Source: an uncultured Collinsella sp.
GTDB taxonomy: Bacteria; Actinomycetota; Coriobacteriia; Coriobacteriales; Coriobacteriaceae
Length of the DNA stretch: 64,000 nt
Assembly (NCBI GenBank): GCA_900756765.1
Contig: CAAELE010000029.1
Location: 1-64,000, forward strand
Direction of reading: 5' to 3'
Shown here one piece after another: positions 33,870 through 42,903 of the stretch (positions within the stretch are counted from its first letter, which is position 1; every line of letters begins with the position of its first letter). Position numbers and translations under genes: made by a program. The notes beneath the pieces were generated by a model. The model ran no database searches, was not told the DNA's origin, and was given only the letters and a program-made list of their open reading frames with translations.

Positions 33870-34862
33870 ATGCACGCGGCTCGGTTAGGTGCTGGGACCG
33901 CGGCGGTCATTGCCGTACTGGGCTTGAGCGGATGCGCGTTCAATCCACTGTCCACGTTCACGACACCCACGATTGACCAGATCGAGCGCGAGACCGTTAC
34001 CCCTACGGTGTCGGACGATGCCCTGGTCACTCCCGGTACCCTGACGGTTGCCCTCGATACCTCCGATGCTCCGCAGGCCATGCAGGGCGCCGATGGTAAC
34101 CTCACGGGCTACGCAGTCGACGCTGCCCGCGCCCTTGCAAGCCGTATGGGCCTTAAGGTTGCCTTCGTCGATGCGTCTTCTGCCGATTCCGCGCTTGGCG
34201 ACAAAAAGGCCGACATCTTCATCGGCGACATCAATTCCGCGGATGGTGACATCAGCGCGCTTGGTACTTGCCTGTACGACGCTGCGGCAGTGTTCGGAAA
34301 GACGAGCGACGGCGAGTCTCTGAGCGTTTCCACCGAAACGCTTAACACCGCTACCCTGGGCGTTCAGACCTCCTCGGCCTCGCAGGAAGCGCTCGCCAAG
34401 CAGAGCATCACGGCCAACCAAAAGACCTTCTCCAACATCAACGAGTGCTTTGAGGCACTCGAGTCCGGCGAGGTCGACTACGTGATTTGCGACTCCACGG
34501 CCGGCGGCTACCTTGCGCGCCTGATGAGCCAGGTCTCTTACGTCGGCACGCTCGAGACGCCCTCGACGCTCGGCGTCGCGGGCCTCGCGGCCAACGACGA
34601 GCTATGCCGTGCCGTGAGCGATGCCCTCGACGGTATCACGGTCGATGGCACGCTCGAGGCGGTCCACTCCGTCTGGTACGGCACGATGCCCTATGACCTC
34701 ACCACCAAGACGGTCTCGGGCGCCGACGTGCAGTCGACCGACACCGGATCCGGCGAGTCCGCATCCTCCGATTCGAGCAGCGAGGGTGCATCCTTCGAGG
34801 ATAAATCGTCCAGCCAGGAGGGTACTATCACCGACGACGACATTAACAAGCTCAATAGCTAG
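33870..34862 (+). CDS. Lipoprotein resembling family-3 solute-binding proteins
   Basis: 330 residues. ATG 33870 gives a good lipoprotein signal (MHAARLGAGTAAVIAVLGLS then Gly-Cys22) with GAGGGG seven bases upstream; the frame is open 136 codons further up but that part has no ribosome site. The body has the order of amino-acid-type binding proteins: LTVALDTSDAPQAMQ, GYAVDAARALASRMGLKV, ADIFIGDI, LEALESGEVDYV-like ECFEALESGEVDYVICDS. No permease or ATPase genes are adjacent, so it may be an orphan receptor. The tail is Ser/Asp/Glu-rich. Transcribed from the 33492 promoter. Confidence 0.8.
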   Translation: MHAARLGAGTAAVIAVLGLSGCAFNPLSTFTTPTIDQIERETVTPTVSDDALVTPGTLTVALDTSDAPQAMQGADGNLTGYAVDAARALASRMGLKVAFVDASSADSALGDKKADIFIGDINSADGDISALGTCLYDAAAVFGKTSDGESLSVSTETLNTATLGVQTSSASQEALAKQSITANQKTFSNINECFEALESGEVDYVICDSTAGGYLARLMSQVSYVGTLETPSTLGVAGLAANDELCRAVSDALDGITVDGTLEAVHSVWYGTMPYDLTTKTVSGADVQSTDTGSGESASSDSSSEGASFEDKSSSQEGTITDDDINKLNS

Positions 34863-34876
34863 TTATTGCTAGGGGT

Positions 34877-34905
34877 GGCGTCTCCTATACGCTAGGAGAG
34901 ACGCC
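34877..34905 (+). terminator. Hairpin after the lipoprotein gene
   Basis: GGCGTCTCCT (34877-34886) pairs with AGGAGAGACGCC (34894-34905), followed by TCTTC. Confidence 0.65.
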
Positions 34906-34928
34906 TCTTCACGGTTTCAACACGCATT

Positions 34929-34962
34929 GCCGGGCTTTCCCAACAGGGGAGCCCGGCTTTTT
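34929..34962 (+). terminator. Intrinsic terminator
   Basis: GCCGGGCTTTCCC pairs with GGGGAGCCCGGC around AACA, with G:T pairs, then TTTTTCG. Second in a row after the lipoprotein gene. Confidence 0.8.
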
Positions 34963-35179
34963 CGTTTCCATAAAACCAGCAGGTCAAAGACGTTTTTTAG
35001 GTGCAAAACTTAAGTCGCCGTCGCCCTCCCATAGCGCACTTTGCCATAGAAAAGTGCGAGACTTCGGTATGCGGTATCAAGCAATCGTTATTCGGGTCTT
35101 TGGGAATCAGCGTGATTAAATGCACGGCAATGGGTACATAGCCAGTACAGTAAGTCCCCGAGGCAGATTGGAGCCACGT

Positions 35180-35764
35180 ATGGATATCAAGGTTTCTGGA
35201 CGCAAGACGACGGTAACCGATGCTCTGCGTGCGCATGTGGATGAGAAGATCGGCGAGGCGCTCAAGGTTTTCGATATCGAGCCCATGACGGTCGACGTTG
35301 TACTTCGCTATGAGAAGAACCCCTCGAACCCCAACCCGGCAATCGTCGAGGTTACGGTTCGTGCCCGCGGTTCGGTGATCCGCGTTGCCGAGCACGGTGC
35401 AGATATGTACGCCGCCATCGACCTCTCCGCCGATAAGGTCACCCGCCAGCTGCGCAAGTTCAAGACCAAGGTCGTGGACAACCGCCAGGGCGGTGCCAGC
35501 GCAGCGGATGTCGCACCGGTCGAGCGCGTCGAGGATCTGGCCGACCTGCTGCTGCCCGAGGAGGAGGACGACCTGCTCGTCCGCGAGAAGGTCATCGATG
35601 TCACCCCGATGACTGAGGAGCAGGCGCTGGTGCAGACCGATCTGCTGGGCCACGACTTCTACGTGTTCGAGAACGCGACGACTGGCCTCATCAATGTGGT
35701 GTATCACCGTAAGAATGGTGGATATGGCATCATCAAGCCCCGTATCGAAACACTTGACGAGTAA
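35180..35764 (+). CDS. hpf: Ribosome hibernation promoting factor, long form
   Basis: 194 residues, the long HPF with two domains. N-terminal MDIKVSGRKTTVTDALRAHV and ADMYAAIDLSADKVTRQLRK are the ribosome-binding RaiA fold; C-terminal HDFYVFENATTGLINVVYHR is the dimerisation domain that joins two 70S ribosomes into 100S dimers. ATG 35180 with GGAG upstream; the frame is open 20 codons earlier. Single gene. The linker is acidic (LLLPEEEDDLL). Confidence 0.94.
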   Translation: MDIKVSGRKTTVTDALRAHVDEKIGEALKVFDIEPMTVDVVLRYEKNPSNPNPAIVEVTVRARGSVIRVAEHGADMYAAIDLSADKVTRQLRKFKTKVVDNRQGGASAADVAPVERVEDLADLLLPEEEDDLLVREKVIDVTPMTEEQALVQTDLLGHDFYVFENATTGLINVVYHRKNGGYGIIKPRIETLDE

Positions 35765-35844
35765 AATACGTTAACTTGCATGAGTTAACGGCTGGCGGCC
35801 ATCCCATGCGGGTGGTCGCCTTTTTTACGTAAGGAGTCGCTTTG

Positions 35845-36798
35845 ATGGACAAGGCTGCATCTACCGGCCATTCTGACCGCTGCCGCATCGTCGTCGATAC
35901 CTGCTGCGACTTTAGCCCCGAGGTCGCTGCGAACCTCGATGTCGATATCTTGGGCTTCCCCTTTATCATCGATGGCGAGGAGCGTACGGACGACATCTGG
36001 TCGAGCATGAGCCCTAAGGAGTTCTACGACCGCATGCGCGCCGGTGCCCGCGTGTCCACCTCGGCTGTGTCGCTCGGTCGCTATATCGAGTTCTTTACCG
36101 AGTGCGCCAAAGAGGGCACGCCCACGGTCTACCTGTGCTTTACCTCGGCGCTGTCGTCGAGCTACAACTCCGCGTGCCAGGCGGCAGATGCCGTGCGTGC
36201 CGAGTATCCCGATTTTGAGCTGTACGTGGTCGACAACGCTCTGCCCTGCGCGACCGGCGCGCTCCTGGCGCTCGAGGCCGTGCGTCAGCGTTCGGCGGGA
36301 CTGACCGCCAAGCAGCTGGTCGATTGGGCAAACGAGGCAAAGACCTACGTCCACGGCTACTTTACGCTCGAGAGCTTCGACGCACTGGCTGCCGGCGGCC
36401 GCATTCCGCCCGCGGCGGCGCAGCTCACGGCAAAGCTCGATGTCAAGCCCGAGCTCTCCTACGACCTTGCCGGCTCGCTGTCGCTGATCGGCGTCAACCG
36501 CGGCCGCAAGAAGGCGCTCAAGTCCATCCTCAAGTCGTTCCGCGAGAACTACGTGCCCGACCGCACCATGCCCATCGCCATCATGACGGCCGATGCCGAA
36601 AAGGACGGCGACTGGCTCGAGGCCGCTATCCGCAAGGAGGAGGGCTGCGCCGACGTCACGATCATTCGCAGCTCCGTGGGTCCCACCATTGGCTCGCACG
36701 TGGGCCCCGGCATGGTGGCCTGCGCGTTTTGGGGTAAGAACCGCGCCGACAAGGCATCGCTTTCCGACCGCATCGCCCGCCGCGTGCGCGGTCAGTAG
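35845..36798 (+). CDS. DegV-family fatty-acid-binding protein
   Basis: 317 residues. DegV proteins bind a fatty acid and present it to a fatty-acid kinase (FakB type). Visible: RIVVDTCCDFSPEVA at the N-terminus, GARVSTSAVSLGRYIEFF, CFTSALSSSYNSA and VGPTIGSHVGPG at the C-terminus, each a standard DegV block. AAGGAG precedes ATG 35845; a TTG one codon earlier is less likely. No FakA kinase nearby. Confidence 0.93.
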   Translation: MDKAASTGHSDRCRIVVDTCCDFSPEVAANLDVDILGFPFIIDGEERTDDIWSSMSPKEFYDRMRAGARVSTSAVSLGRYIEFFTECAKEGTPTVYLCFTSALSSSYNSACQAADAVRAEYPDFELYVVDNALPCATGALLALEAVRQRSAGLTAKQLVDWANEAKTYVHGYFTLESFDALAAGGRIPPAAAQLTAKLDVKPELSYDLAGSLSLIGVNRGRKKALKSILKSFRENYVPDRTMPIAIMTADAEKDGDWLEAAIRKEEGCADVTIIRSSVGPTIGSHVGPGMVACAFWGKNRADKASLSDRIARRVRGQ

Positions 36799-36896
36799 GC
36801 AAGTAGCGCGGCCGTATTCGCCCTCAACTCACAGCCCAAACGCTGGCACCGAGTATTCAACCTGGTAATAACACCCAACCCAAAAGGAAAGGTTTC

Positions 36897-37976
36897 ATGG
36901 CAAACAAGCTCTCTGTCGCATTTATCGGCACCGGAATCATGGGTGCCCCCATCGCCGGCCACATCCTGGATGCCGGCTATCCCGTCACGGTCAACAACCG
37001 CACCAAGTCCAAGGCCGCCGCGCTTATCGAGCGCGGTGCCGCCTGGGCCGATACGCCGGCCGATGCCGCGGCGAACGCCGATGTCGTCTTTACCATGGTG
37101 GGCTATCCCTCCGAGGTCGAGGAGCTCTACCTGGCGGGCGACGGCCTGCTCGCGTGCACTAAGCCCGGCGCGGTCCTGATCGACCTCACCACGAGCTCGC
37201 CCGAGCTGGCGCGCGACATTGCCGAGGCCGCTCAGGTTTCCGGCCGCATGGCGTTTGACTGCCCCGTCACCGGCGGCGAGTCGGGTGCTATCGCCGGTAC
37301 GCTCACAGCTATCGTGGGCGCTACCGAGAACGACATCGCGCCGGTCCGCGATATCCTTGCCACCTTTGCGGCCAACATCTGCTGCTTCGACGGCGCCGGC
37401 AAGGGCCAGGCTGCCAAGCTCGCCAACCAGGTGTCGCTGGGCGCCTGCATGGTCGGCATGGCAGACGCCATGGCATTTGCCGAGCTGAGCGGCCTTGATC
37501 TGGAGAAGACCCGCCAGATGATCCTGGGCGGCACCGGCAAGTCCGGCGCCATGGAAAGTCTGGCTCCCAAGGCGCTCGACGGCGACTACAAGCCCGGCTT
37601 TATGGTCGAGCACTTCATTAAGGACCTGCGCTTGGCGCTCGCCTATGCCGACGACCGCGAGCTCGCGCTGCCCGGCGCCGACGTCGCTTTTACGCTCTAC
37701 GACATGCTCGACGCCATCGGTGGTGCCAAGTTGGGCACCCAGGCCATTACGGTACTCTACAAGGAGGAGGCCGACGCCATCGCCGCCGGACTGGACTGGT
37801 CGCAGTATCGTCCCGAGGAGCATGGTGCTCACGAGGAGGGCTGCGGTTGCGGCGAGCACGGCGACGACCACGAGTGCGGTTGCGGTCACCATCACGGCGA
37901 GGACCACGAGTGCTGCGGCGGTCACGGTCACGATGACGGCCACGAGTGCTGCTGCGGCCACCATCACGGGGAGTAG
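36897..37976 (+). CDS. 3-hydroxyisobutyrate dehydrogenase-family oxidoreductase with His/Cys-rich tail
   Basis: 359 residues. Rossmann start VAFIGTGIMGAPIAGHILDAG, substrate motif DCPVTGGESGAIAGTLT, and catalytic lysine in GKGQAAKLANQVSLG place it with beta-hydroxyacid dehydrogenases (tartronate semialdehyde, 3-hydroxyisobutyrate, related). The enzyme body ends near residue 305. The last 50 or so residues hold 14 His and 9 Cys in repeats such as HECGCGHHHGE, not part of the family, and look like a metal-binding (Ni, Zn or Co) tail. AAAGG precedes the ATG. It is followed 5 bases later by a membrane-protein gene. Confidence 0.88.
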   Translation: MANKLSVAFIGTGIMGAPIAGHILDAGYPVTVNNRTKSKAAALIERGAAWADTPADAAANADVVFTMVGYPSEVEELYLAGDGLLACTKPGAVLIDLTTSSPELARDIAEAAQVSGRMAFDCPVTGGESGAIAGTLTAIVGATENDIAPVRDILATFAANICCFDGAGKGQAAKLANQVSLGACMVGMADAMAFAELSGLDLEKTRQMILGGTGKSGAMESLAPKALDGDYKPGFMVEHFIKDLRLALAYADDRELALPGADVAFTLYDMLDAIGGAKLGTQAITVLYKEEADAIAAGLDWSQYRPEEHGAHEEGCGCGEHGDDHECGCGHHHGEDHECCGGHGHDDGHECCCGHHHGE

Positions 37977-37981
37977 CGCCC

Positions 37982-38410
37982 ATGAGCTGGACGTTCGTGG
38001 TGCTTGCGCTGGTGCTCTTTCTCTTTGCGATCTACATCGGCTTTTTGTGCGGCCAGTGGGCGTGCGAAAAGCGCGTCATCACCAAGCGCGACTACTGGAT
38101 TGCCAACTTTGCGGGAGCGGCGGCAGTCGTCCTGCTGACCTGGGTGTTCTCACTGTTCCCGCTGGTGCAGTTTGCGCCGATCGGCTGGCTCGGCGGCTTT
38201 ATCGCCGGTCTTAAGATGAGCTTTGGCGAGTCCGTCGGCCCGTGGCGCAAGCACGACGAGGTCTTTAACGTCAACAAGGCTCATCGCGCCGCCGCCGACG
38301 CGGGCGACGCTGAGGAACGCCGCCGTGCGCGTCGCAATGGCGCGGCCGACCGACAGCTCATCTCGGTCACCGATGACAGCAAGGGTGCTGGCAAGCACGC
38401 TAAGAAATAG
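37982..38410 (+). CDS. Small membrane protein, unknown function
   Basis: 142 residues, start ATG 37982 five bases after the previous stop. Two membrane segments (about residues 3-24 and 40-60), then a third hydrophobic stretch with GWLGGFIAGLKMSFGES, and a basic Ala/Arg-rich cytoplasmic tail. No family recognised. The tight spacing indicates cotranscription with the dehydrogenase and the following HEAT-like gene. Confidence 0.72.
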   Translation: MSWTFVVLALVLFLFAIYIGFLCGQWACEKRVITKRDYWIANFAGAAAVVLLTWVFSLFPLVQFAPIGWLGGFIAGLKMSFGESVGPWRKHDEVFNVNKAHRAAADAGDAEERRRARRNGAADRQLISVTDDSKGAGKHAKK

Positions 38411-38425
38411 TAAGAAGAGGTAACT

Positions 38426-39124
38426 ATGGCAGAAAACAAAGACGAACAGCTCACCGACGAGGAGCTGGCACAGCTTCAGCTGGCAGAGGAGAACGAGAAC
38501 GCCGTCGACCGCCTGGTCCAGGAGCTCGGCTGCCCCACGCGCCGCATCCGCCAGTTTGCCGCCCGCGTGCTGCACCTGCTTGCCGAGCGCGATCCGCAGT
38601 GCGTCGTGCCCTGCGTGCCCGCGCTGATCGAGGCGCTCGACCGCTCCGAGGCTCAGACCCGCTGGGAGGCCCTCGATGCCCTGGCGGCGCTCGCCACCAC
38701 CTGCCCCGAACAGCTGGGCGATGCCTTTGAGGGTGCCGAGACCGCGCTGTTCGACGAGATCTCCTCCACGCTGCGCTATGCCGCCTTCCGCCTGCTGTGC
38801 GTGTGGGGTGCCACGAGCGTCGAGCGTTCGCGCGAGGCTTGGCCCATCCTGGACGAGGCCATCCAGTGCTACCACGGCGACCTTGAGTATCGCGACATGC
38901 TCGGTTGCCTGTACGAGTTTTGCCAGGGCGAGATCGACGCCGAGGTTGCCGAGAAGCTTGCGCTGCGCCTTAAGTTCGATGCCGAGAACGGCAAGGGCAG
39001 CTATCTCAAGGCCCGTTCGAGCGAGATTTGCGAAATGCTTGTTAAACGTTTTGGCCTGGATCTCTCCAAAAAGAAGAAGCGTGTTAGCGTTAAAAAATCT
39101 GAGGCCGCCGAAGACGAGGAGTAA
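38426..39124 (+). CDS. HEAT-repeat-like protein
   Basis: 232 residues, almost all helical. Repeated helix pairs such as RIRQFAARVLHLLAERDP, TRWEALDALAALATTCP and RYAAFRLLCVWGATSVE fit HEAT/armadillo-type solenoids. No catalytic motif. The N-terminus is acidic and the C-terminus basic (KKKKRVSVKK). Start ATG preceded by AAGAGG. Its stop is six bases before the isocitrate dehydrogenase gene, so the two are coupled. Function unknown, probably protein-protein binding. Confidence 0.72.
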   Translation: MAENKDEQLTDEELAQLQLAEENENAVDRLVQELGCPTRRIRQFAARVLHLLAERDPQCVVPCVPALIEALDRSEAQTRWEALDALAALATTCPEQLGDAFEGAETALFDEISSTLRYAAFRLLCVWGATSVERSREAWPILDEAIQCYHGDLEYRDMLGCLYEFCQGEIDAEVAEKLALRLKFDAENGKGSYLKARSSEICEMLVKRFGLDLSKKKKRVSVKKSEAAEDEE

Positions 39125-39130
39125 CAGATT

Positions 39131-40216
39131 ATGGCGCACGATGTAGTCCTGATTCCCGGTGACGGTATCGGTCCCGAGATTACGCAGGCCATGCGCCGCG
39201 TGGTCGAGGCTACCGGTGTCCAGATCAATTGGAACGTCCAGGAGGCCGGCGCCGGCGTCATGGACGAGTTTGGCACGCCGCTGCCCCAGCACGTGCTCGA
39301 TGCGGTCGCCGAGACCAAGGCTGCCATCAAGGGTCCCATCACCACGCCGGTCGGCACGGGTTTCCGCAGCGTCAACGTGGCTCTGCGCAAGCATTTTGAC
39401 CTTTACGCCTGCGTGCGTCCTTGCCTGTCGCAGCCGGGCGACGGCTCGCGCTTCCGCGACGTCGACTTGGTCATCGTGCGCGAGAACACCGAGGACCTCT
39501 ACGCCGGCATCGAGTTCGATGAGGGCGCTGCCGAGGTCGAGGAGCTCTCGCAACTTGTCGAGCGTTCGGGCCAAAAGACATTCGCCGGCGATTCCGCGAT
39601 CTCGATCAAGCCGATCTCTATCGCCAAGAGCCGCCGCATTGTGGAGTATGCCTTTGAGTATGCCCGCCGCTGCGGCCGCAAAAAGGTGACGGCCGTGCAC
39701 AAGGCCAACATCATGAAGGCGACCGACGGCCTGTTCCTGCGCGTGGCGCGCGAGGTGGCCGCCAACTATCCCGATATCGAGTTCAACGACAAGATCGTCG
39801 ACGCCACCTGCATGGGCCTGGTCCAGAACCCCAACGACTTCGATGTCCTGGTGCTGCCCAACCTGTACGGCGACATCGTGAGCGACCTGTGCGCCGGCCT
39901 GGTGGGCGGTCTGGGCATGGCCCCCGGCTCCAACATCGGTGCCGATTGCGCCATCTTTGAGGCAACGCACGGCTCCGCGCCCGATATCGCCGGTCAGGAT
40001 ATCGCCAACCCCACGGCCGAGATCCTCTCTGCTGCGATGATGCTCGATCACCTGGGCGAGAACGATGCGGCCAATCGCATTCGTGCCGCCGTATCTGCCA
40101 CGCTCGACGAGGGCGAGCAGGTTACCGGTGACGTGCGTCGTGCCCAGACCGGCTCCGTTGAGGGCGCTGTGGGCACGCAGGCCTTTGCCGATGCCGTTAT
40201 CGCGCACCTGGTCTAA
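39131..40216 (+). CDS. Isocitrate dehydrogenase, probably NAD-dependent
   Basis: 361 residues, beta-decarboxylating dehydrogenase family. The substrate loop GFRSVNVALRK carries the Ser-x-Asn of isocitrate enzymes rather than the isopropylmalate form. The cofactor loop HGSAPDIAGQD has Asp-Ile where NADP-linked E. coli enzyme has Lys-Tyr, which points to NAD. Metal-binding region NLYGDIVSDLCAGL is intact. Converts isocitrate to 2-oxoglutarate. Length suits the homo-oligomeric NAD-IDH group. No aconitase or citrate synthase is in the window. Confidence 0.85.
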   Translation: MAHDVVLIPGDGIGPEITQAMRRVVEATGVQINWNVQEAGAGVMDEFGTPLPQHVLDAVAETKAAIKGPITTPVGTGFRSVNVALRKHFDLYACVRPCLSQPGDGSRFRDVDLVIVRENTEDLYAGIEFDEGAAEVEELSQLVERSGQKTFAGDSAISIKPISIAKSRRIVEYAFEYARRCGRKKVTAVHKANIMKATDGLFLRVAREVAANYPDIEFNDKIVDATCMGLVQNPNDFDVLVLPNLYGDIVSDLCAGLVGGLGMAPGSNIGADCAIFEATHGSAPDIAGQDIANPTAEILSAAMMLDHLGENDAANRIRAAVSATLDEGEQVTGDVRRAQTGSVEGAVGTQAFADAVIAHLV

Positions 40217-40276
40217 GGTATGCACGCTGCAAACGCCTAAATAGTACTTAAGTGTTTGCGTATAACCTGAGAATCA

Positions 40277-40305
40277 ATACGCCCGGCGCTCTGCCGGGCG
40301 TATTC
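40277..40305 (+). terminator. Intrinsic terminator after isocitrate dehydrogenase
   Basis: ATACGCCCGGC pairs with GCCGGGCGTAT (40293-40303); the tail is TCT, weak in T. Confidence 0.65.
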
Positions 40306-40342
40306 TATGAGGGATTGTGTTCCCAATAAGGAGTAACTGACT

Positions 40343-41437
40343 ATGGGTCTGATTCAAAAGAAGGACGAGAAGGACGAGATCGACGGCATCCAGATCATCG
40401 AGCGCGGCGAAGGCCCCGACGGTGATGAGGACGAGAAGATCGACCTGGTCGCCGGCACGTCTGCCGAACATATTGCCGCCGGCACGACCGCCGAGGAGGA
40501 GGACGCCCGTCTGGAGGCTCAGATCGCCGCAGAAGCCGCTGACGAGAATCTGATGCCCGAGGCCCAGGATGAGGACGACGATGCCCTGGATTCCGATGAG
40601 GACGACCATGCGTCCAAGCACAAGAAGACGATGATTGCCGCCTTTGTAGTTGCAGTCGTGATCGCTGCCGTGGTCGGCTTCTTTATTGGCAACGGTGGTT
40701 TTGGCGGCAAGGGCGTCGGCTCGGCGACCCTGACCGAGGACCAGCTCGATTCGACCGTGGCGAGCTACAGCTACAACGGCAAGAAGAGCGACATCACCGC
40801 GCGCGAGGCCATCGAGAGCCAGTACAGCCTCGATACCGTCAAGGATAGCGATGGCAACTACACCGCTCCTTCTGCCGACGTCATCCTGTCCTATGTGCGC
40901 AACAAGATTCTGCTCGATGCTGCCGAGGACGAGGGCATTACCGTCTCTTCTAAGGAGATGAAGAAGTACGCCGAGGATTCCATCGGCACTTCGGACTACA
41001 AGACCATGGCCACGCAGTACGGCGTGTCCAAGGACCAGGCCAAGCAGATCGTCCGTCAGTCCGCGACGCTGCAAAAGCTCTACAAGAAGAAGGTGGGCGA
41101 TAGCTCTGCAAGCATGCCGACCGCCCCGACCGAGCCTGCTGACGGCAACGAGGAGACCGCGAGCAAGGACTACGCCGACTACATCATCAAACTTGCCGGC
41201 GACGAGTGGGATAGCTCGAAGGGCACCTGGAAGGACGCCGACAGCACCTATGCTAAGGCCTTCGCCGACGATGCCTTTACCGCCGATAGCGCCACCTATA
41301 AGCAGGCCATGACTGCCTATTACACTGCTTACCAGCAGTATTCTTCGCAGGCTTCGAGCGCCAGCTCCAAGTGGACCGAGTATGCCAACGGCCTGTACGC
41401 CAAGGCCAACATCAGCATCTACGGCCTGTTTGCGTAA
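40343..41437 (+). CDS. Membrane-anchored protein with SurA-like helical domain
   Basis: 364 residues. A 95-residue Asp/Glu-rich cytoplasmic N-terminus, one membrane helix (KKTMIAAFVVAVVIAAVVG), then an outside region. The stretch with ITAREAIESQYSL, VILSYVRNKILLDAAEDEG and ITVSSKEMKKYAEDSIG resembles the N-terminal helical domain of SurA/PrsA folding factors, but no parvulin PPIase domain follows. A chaperone or surface role is a guess. ATG preceded by AAGGAG. Single gene with terminators on both sides. Confidence 0.7.
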   Translation: MGLIQKKDEKDEIDGIQIIERGEGPDGDEDEKIDLVAGTSAEHIAAGTTAEEEDARLEAQIAAEAADENLMPEAQDEDDDALDSDEDDHASKHKKTMIAAFVVAVVIAAVVGFFIGNGGFGGKGVGSATLTEDQLDSTVASYSYNGKKSDITAREAIESQYSLDTVKDSDGNYTAPSADVILSYVRNKILLDAAEDEGITVSSKEMKKYAEDSIGTSDYKTMATQYGVSKDQAKQIVRQSATLQKLYKKKVGDSSASMPTAPTEPADGNEETASKDYADYIIKLAGDEWDSSKGTWKDADSTYAKAFADDAFTADSATYKQAMTAYYTAYQQYSSQASSASSKWTEYANGLYAKANISIYGLFA

Positions 41438-41480
41438 GATTTGCCCGAGCTACCGAGCGCGAAGCTGATATATCTGATTA

Positions 41481-41515
41481 AGCCCGCTAGAACGGATGTC
41501 GTTCTAGCGGGCTTA
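41481..41515. terminator. Bidirectional terminator
   Basis: Perfect 13-base arms AGCCCGCTAGAAC (41481-41493) and GTTCTAGCGGGCT (41501-41513) between convergent genes. Confidence 0.75.
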
Positions 41516-41549
41516 TTGCGTTTAGGCGCTGGTGGCTAAATTATGTCTA

Positions 41550-41786
41550 TTAATCTTTAAGTCCAAAGAGGTTATCGGCTTCATCGTCAGGCATATATTC
41601 CAGTACATCGCCCGGTTGGCAGTCGAGTGCCCGGCATATCGCGTCAAGAGTTGAAAAGCGCACGGCAGAAACCTTGCCCGTCTTGATGCGCGACATATTG
41701 ACCTGGGAGATACCCACGCGTTCCGCAAGCTCTTTGGATGAAATCTTGCGTTCGGCAAGCATGCGGTCGAGCCGCAGAATAATCAT
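41550..41786 (-). CDS. XRE-family transcriptional regulator
   Basis: 78 residues, little more than one helix-turn-helix: LDRMLAERKISSKELAERVG then ISQVNMSRIKTGKVSAV and CRALDCQPGDVLEYM. This short form (YozG-like) is regularly paired with a DUF2975 membrane protein, as here. It starts nine bases after the DUF2975 stop. Likely autoregulates the pair through the GATAC/GTATC palindrome upstream; that is inference. Confidence 0.88.
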   Translation of the reverse strand: MIILRLDRMLAERKISSKELAERVGISQVNMSRIKTGKVSAVRFSTLDAICRALDCQPGDVLEYMPDDEADNLFGLKD

Positions 41787-41795
41787 GGATTCCCC

Positions 41796-42434
41796 CTAGA
41801 GCAACTCGTCATCTTGTTTTTGCAGGATACACCCGTACTGGAAGATGCTGGCAATCAGGCTAATAATTAGGCCTGCAAAGAGCATAGAGAGGTCGAGATG
41901 CTGCCCGCCAAGCGCATCCGTAAAGCTACCGCCAAATCCTGAGAGTATCAGCCCTGTGACTATGGCACCAAAAAGTTTCACGGCAGCGCCGCCGATAAGG
42001 AACAAATGTCCTATTTGACGTAGTATGCGGATGCATTCGAGGTCAAAGGGCCTGCCCGCCTTTTCAATGGCGGAGAAAAACCTGTATGCGCTTAGCGCGA
42101 TGGCAAGCGCGAGGCATGCCATCATGGCGCTCCCTATGGCAGTATGACCGTCGTGCGCGACAAGCATAAGAGGAGTCTGTTCATTGGTGCCGACGAGAGC
42201 GAGAATTGGCCCTTCGCTAGCCTCAAGCTCTACGGATTGGAGACAGAACCCTTGGGAGAGGCTAGGCAATATGACTAGATCTTCGATTGCAATGACTGCG
42301 AGGAGTGCCAGAGCGAGCGCCACGATGGTGCAGATTGTGCCCCATTTGCAGTAGCGAGTGAGCTTCCTCAGTTTGGCTATTGCCTGTTCACGGTCGATGG
42401 CTTCATTCGATTTGGATACGTTCCAGCGGATCAT
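41796..42434 (-). CDS. DUF2975-type membrane protein
   Basis: 212 residues from an ATG preceded by GGAGGAG. About four membrane segments: one near residues 30-55, one around 108-125, and two in the C-terminal half, with FDLECIRILRQIGHLFLIGG between, the block typical of DUF2975. Members are encoded beside short XRE regulators; their function is not known, though membrane control of the regulator has been suggested by the constant pairing. Base composition is a little lower in GC than neighbours. Confidence 0.78.
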   Translation of the reverse strand: MIRWNVSKSNEAIDREQAIAKLRKLTRYCKWGTICTIVALALALLAVIAIEDLVILPSLSQGFCLQSVELEASEGPILALVGTNEQTPLMLVAHDGHTAIGSAMMACLALAIALSAYRFFSAIEKAGRPFDLECIRILRQIGHLFLIGGAAVKLFGAIVTGLILSGFGGSFTDALGGQHLDLSMLFAGLIISLIASIFQYGCILQKQDDELL

Positions 42435-42459
42435 AGCTCCTCCAACCAATGTCTTGGAT

Positions 42460-42471
42460 GATACTTGTATC
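42460..42471. promoter_or_regulatory. Palindrome GATACTTGTATC, possible XRE operator
   Basis: A perfect 12-base palindrome 25 bases upstream of the DUF2975/XRE operon; a second dyad, TATCAT/ATGATA, lies at 42475-42491. Placement over the likely leftward promoter fits autoregulation. Confidence 0.45.
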
Positions 42472-42682
42472 TTATATCATACTTAATGATAAACGATAAA
42501 CAATTACAGATTAGAGTAAGTAATGTTTGTGAGACGAATAGCGAGAGCTATGGCATATTCAGGGAATGGGAGTTTGGAACGCGGGGGATGGACGAGTATT
42601 GAAATACCCTGCAACCGCGCAAGTGCTTCATCGAGTCTCCCCAATTCATCTAGGAAAAAGGCTGCAAACGATTGAAATTCTC

Positions 42683-42712
42683 CGGTGAACGGTCGAAAAC
42701 TACCGTTCACCG
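42683..42712. promoter_or_regulatory. Inverted CGGTGAACGGT pair
   Basis: CGGTGAACGGT (42683-42693) and its complement ACCGTTCACCG (42702-42712), 8 bases apart. The half-site GTGAACGGT recurs in the 29-base boxes at 42904 and 59550. Confidence 0.5.
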
Positions 42713-42903
42713 ATAATTTCTAAACTGGTTCTAACTGGTATTAAGTCAAAAAGACCAATTCACAAATCTTCACAATGACCTGCACTTTTTCTACACGCTA
42801 TATTTAGCCACCCTGTGTTGTTTAGACACGAAAATAGTTGTGATCGATTGCCAAAGCATTTCGAAACGGTTTCAAAACTGCAGGTAGAAGTGTTAATGAG
42901 CGG

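Noticed and set aside
42504..42710. A 68-residue open frame on the minus strand
   Set aside because: It starts inside the inverted CGGTGAACGGT pair, has no ribosome site and reads through a regulatory region; treated as chance.
42863..42873. Catabolite-control (cre) site GAAACGGTTTC
   Set aside because: It is a LacI-type dyad but misses the cre consensus at two fixed positions, and no CcpA is visible here; noted only as part of the regulatory region.
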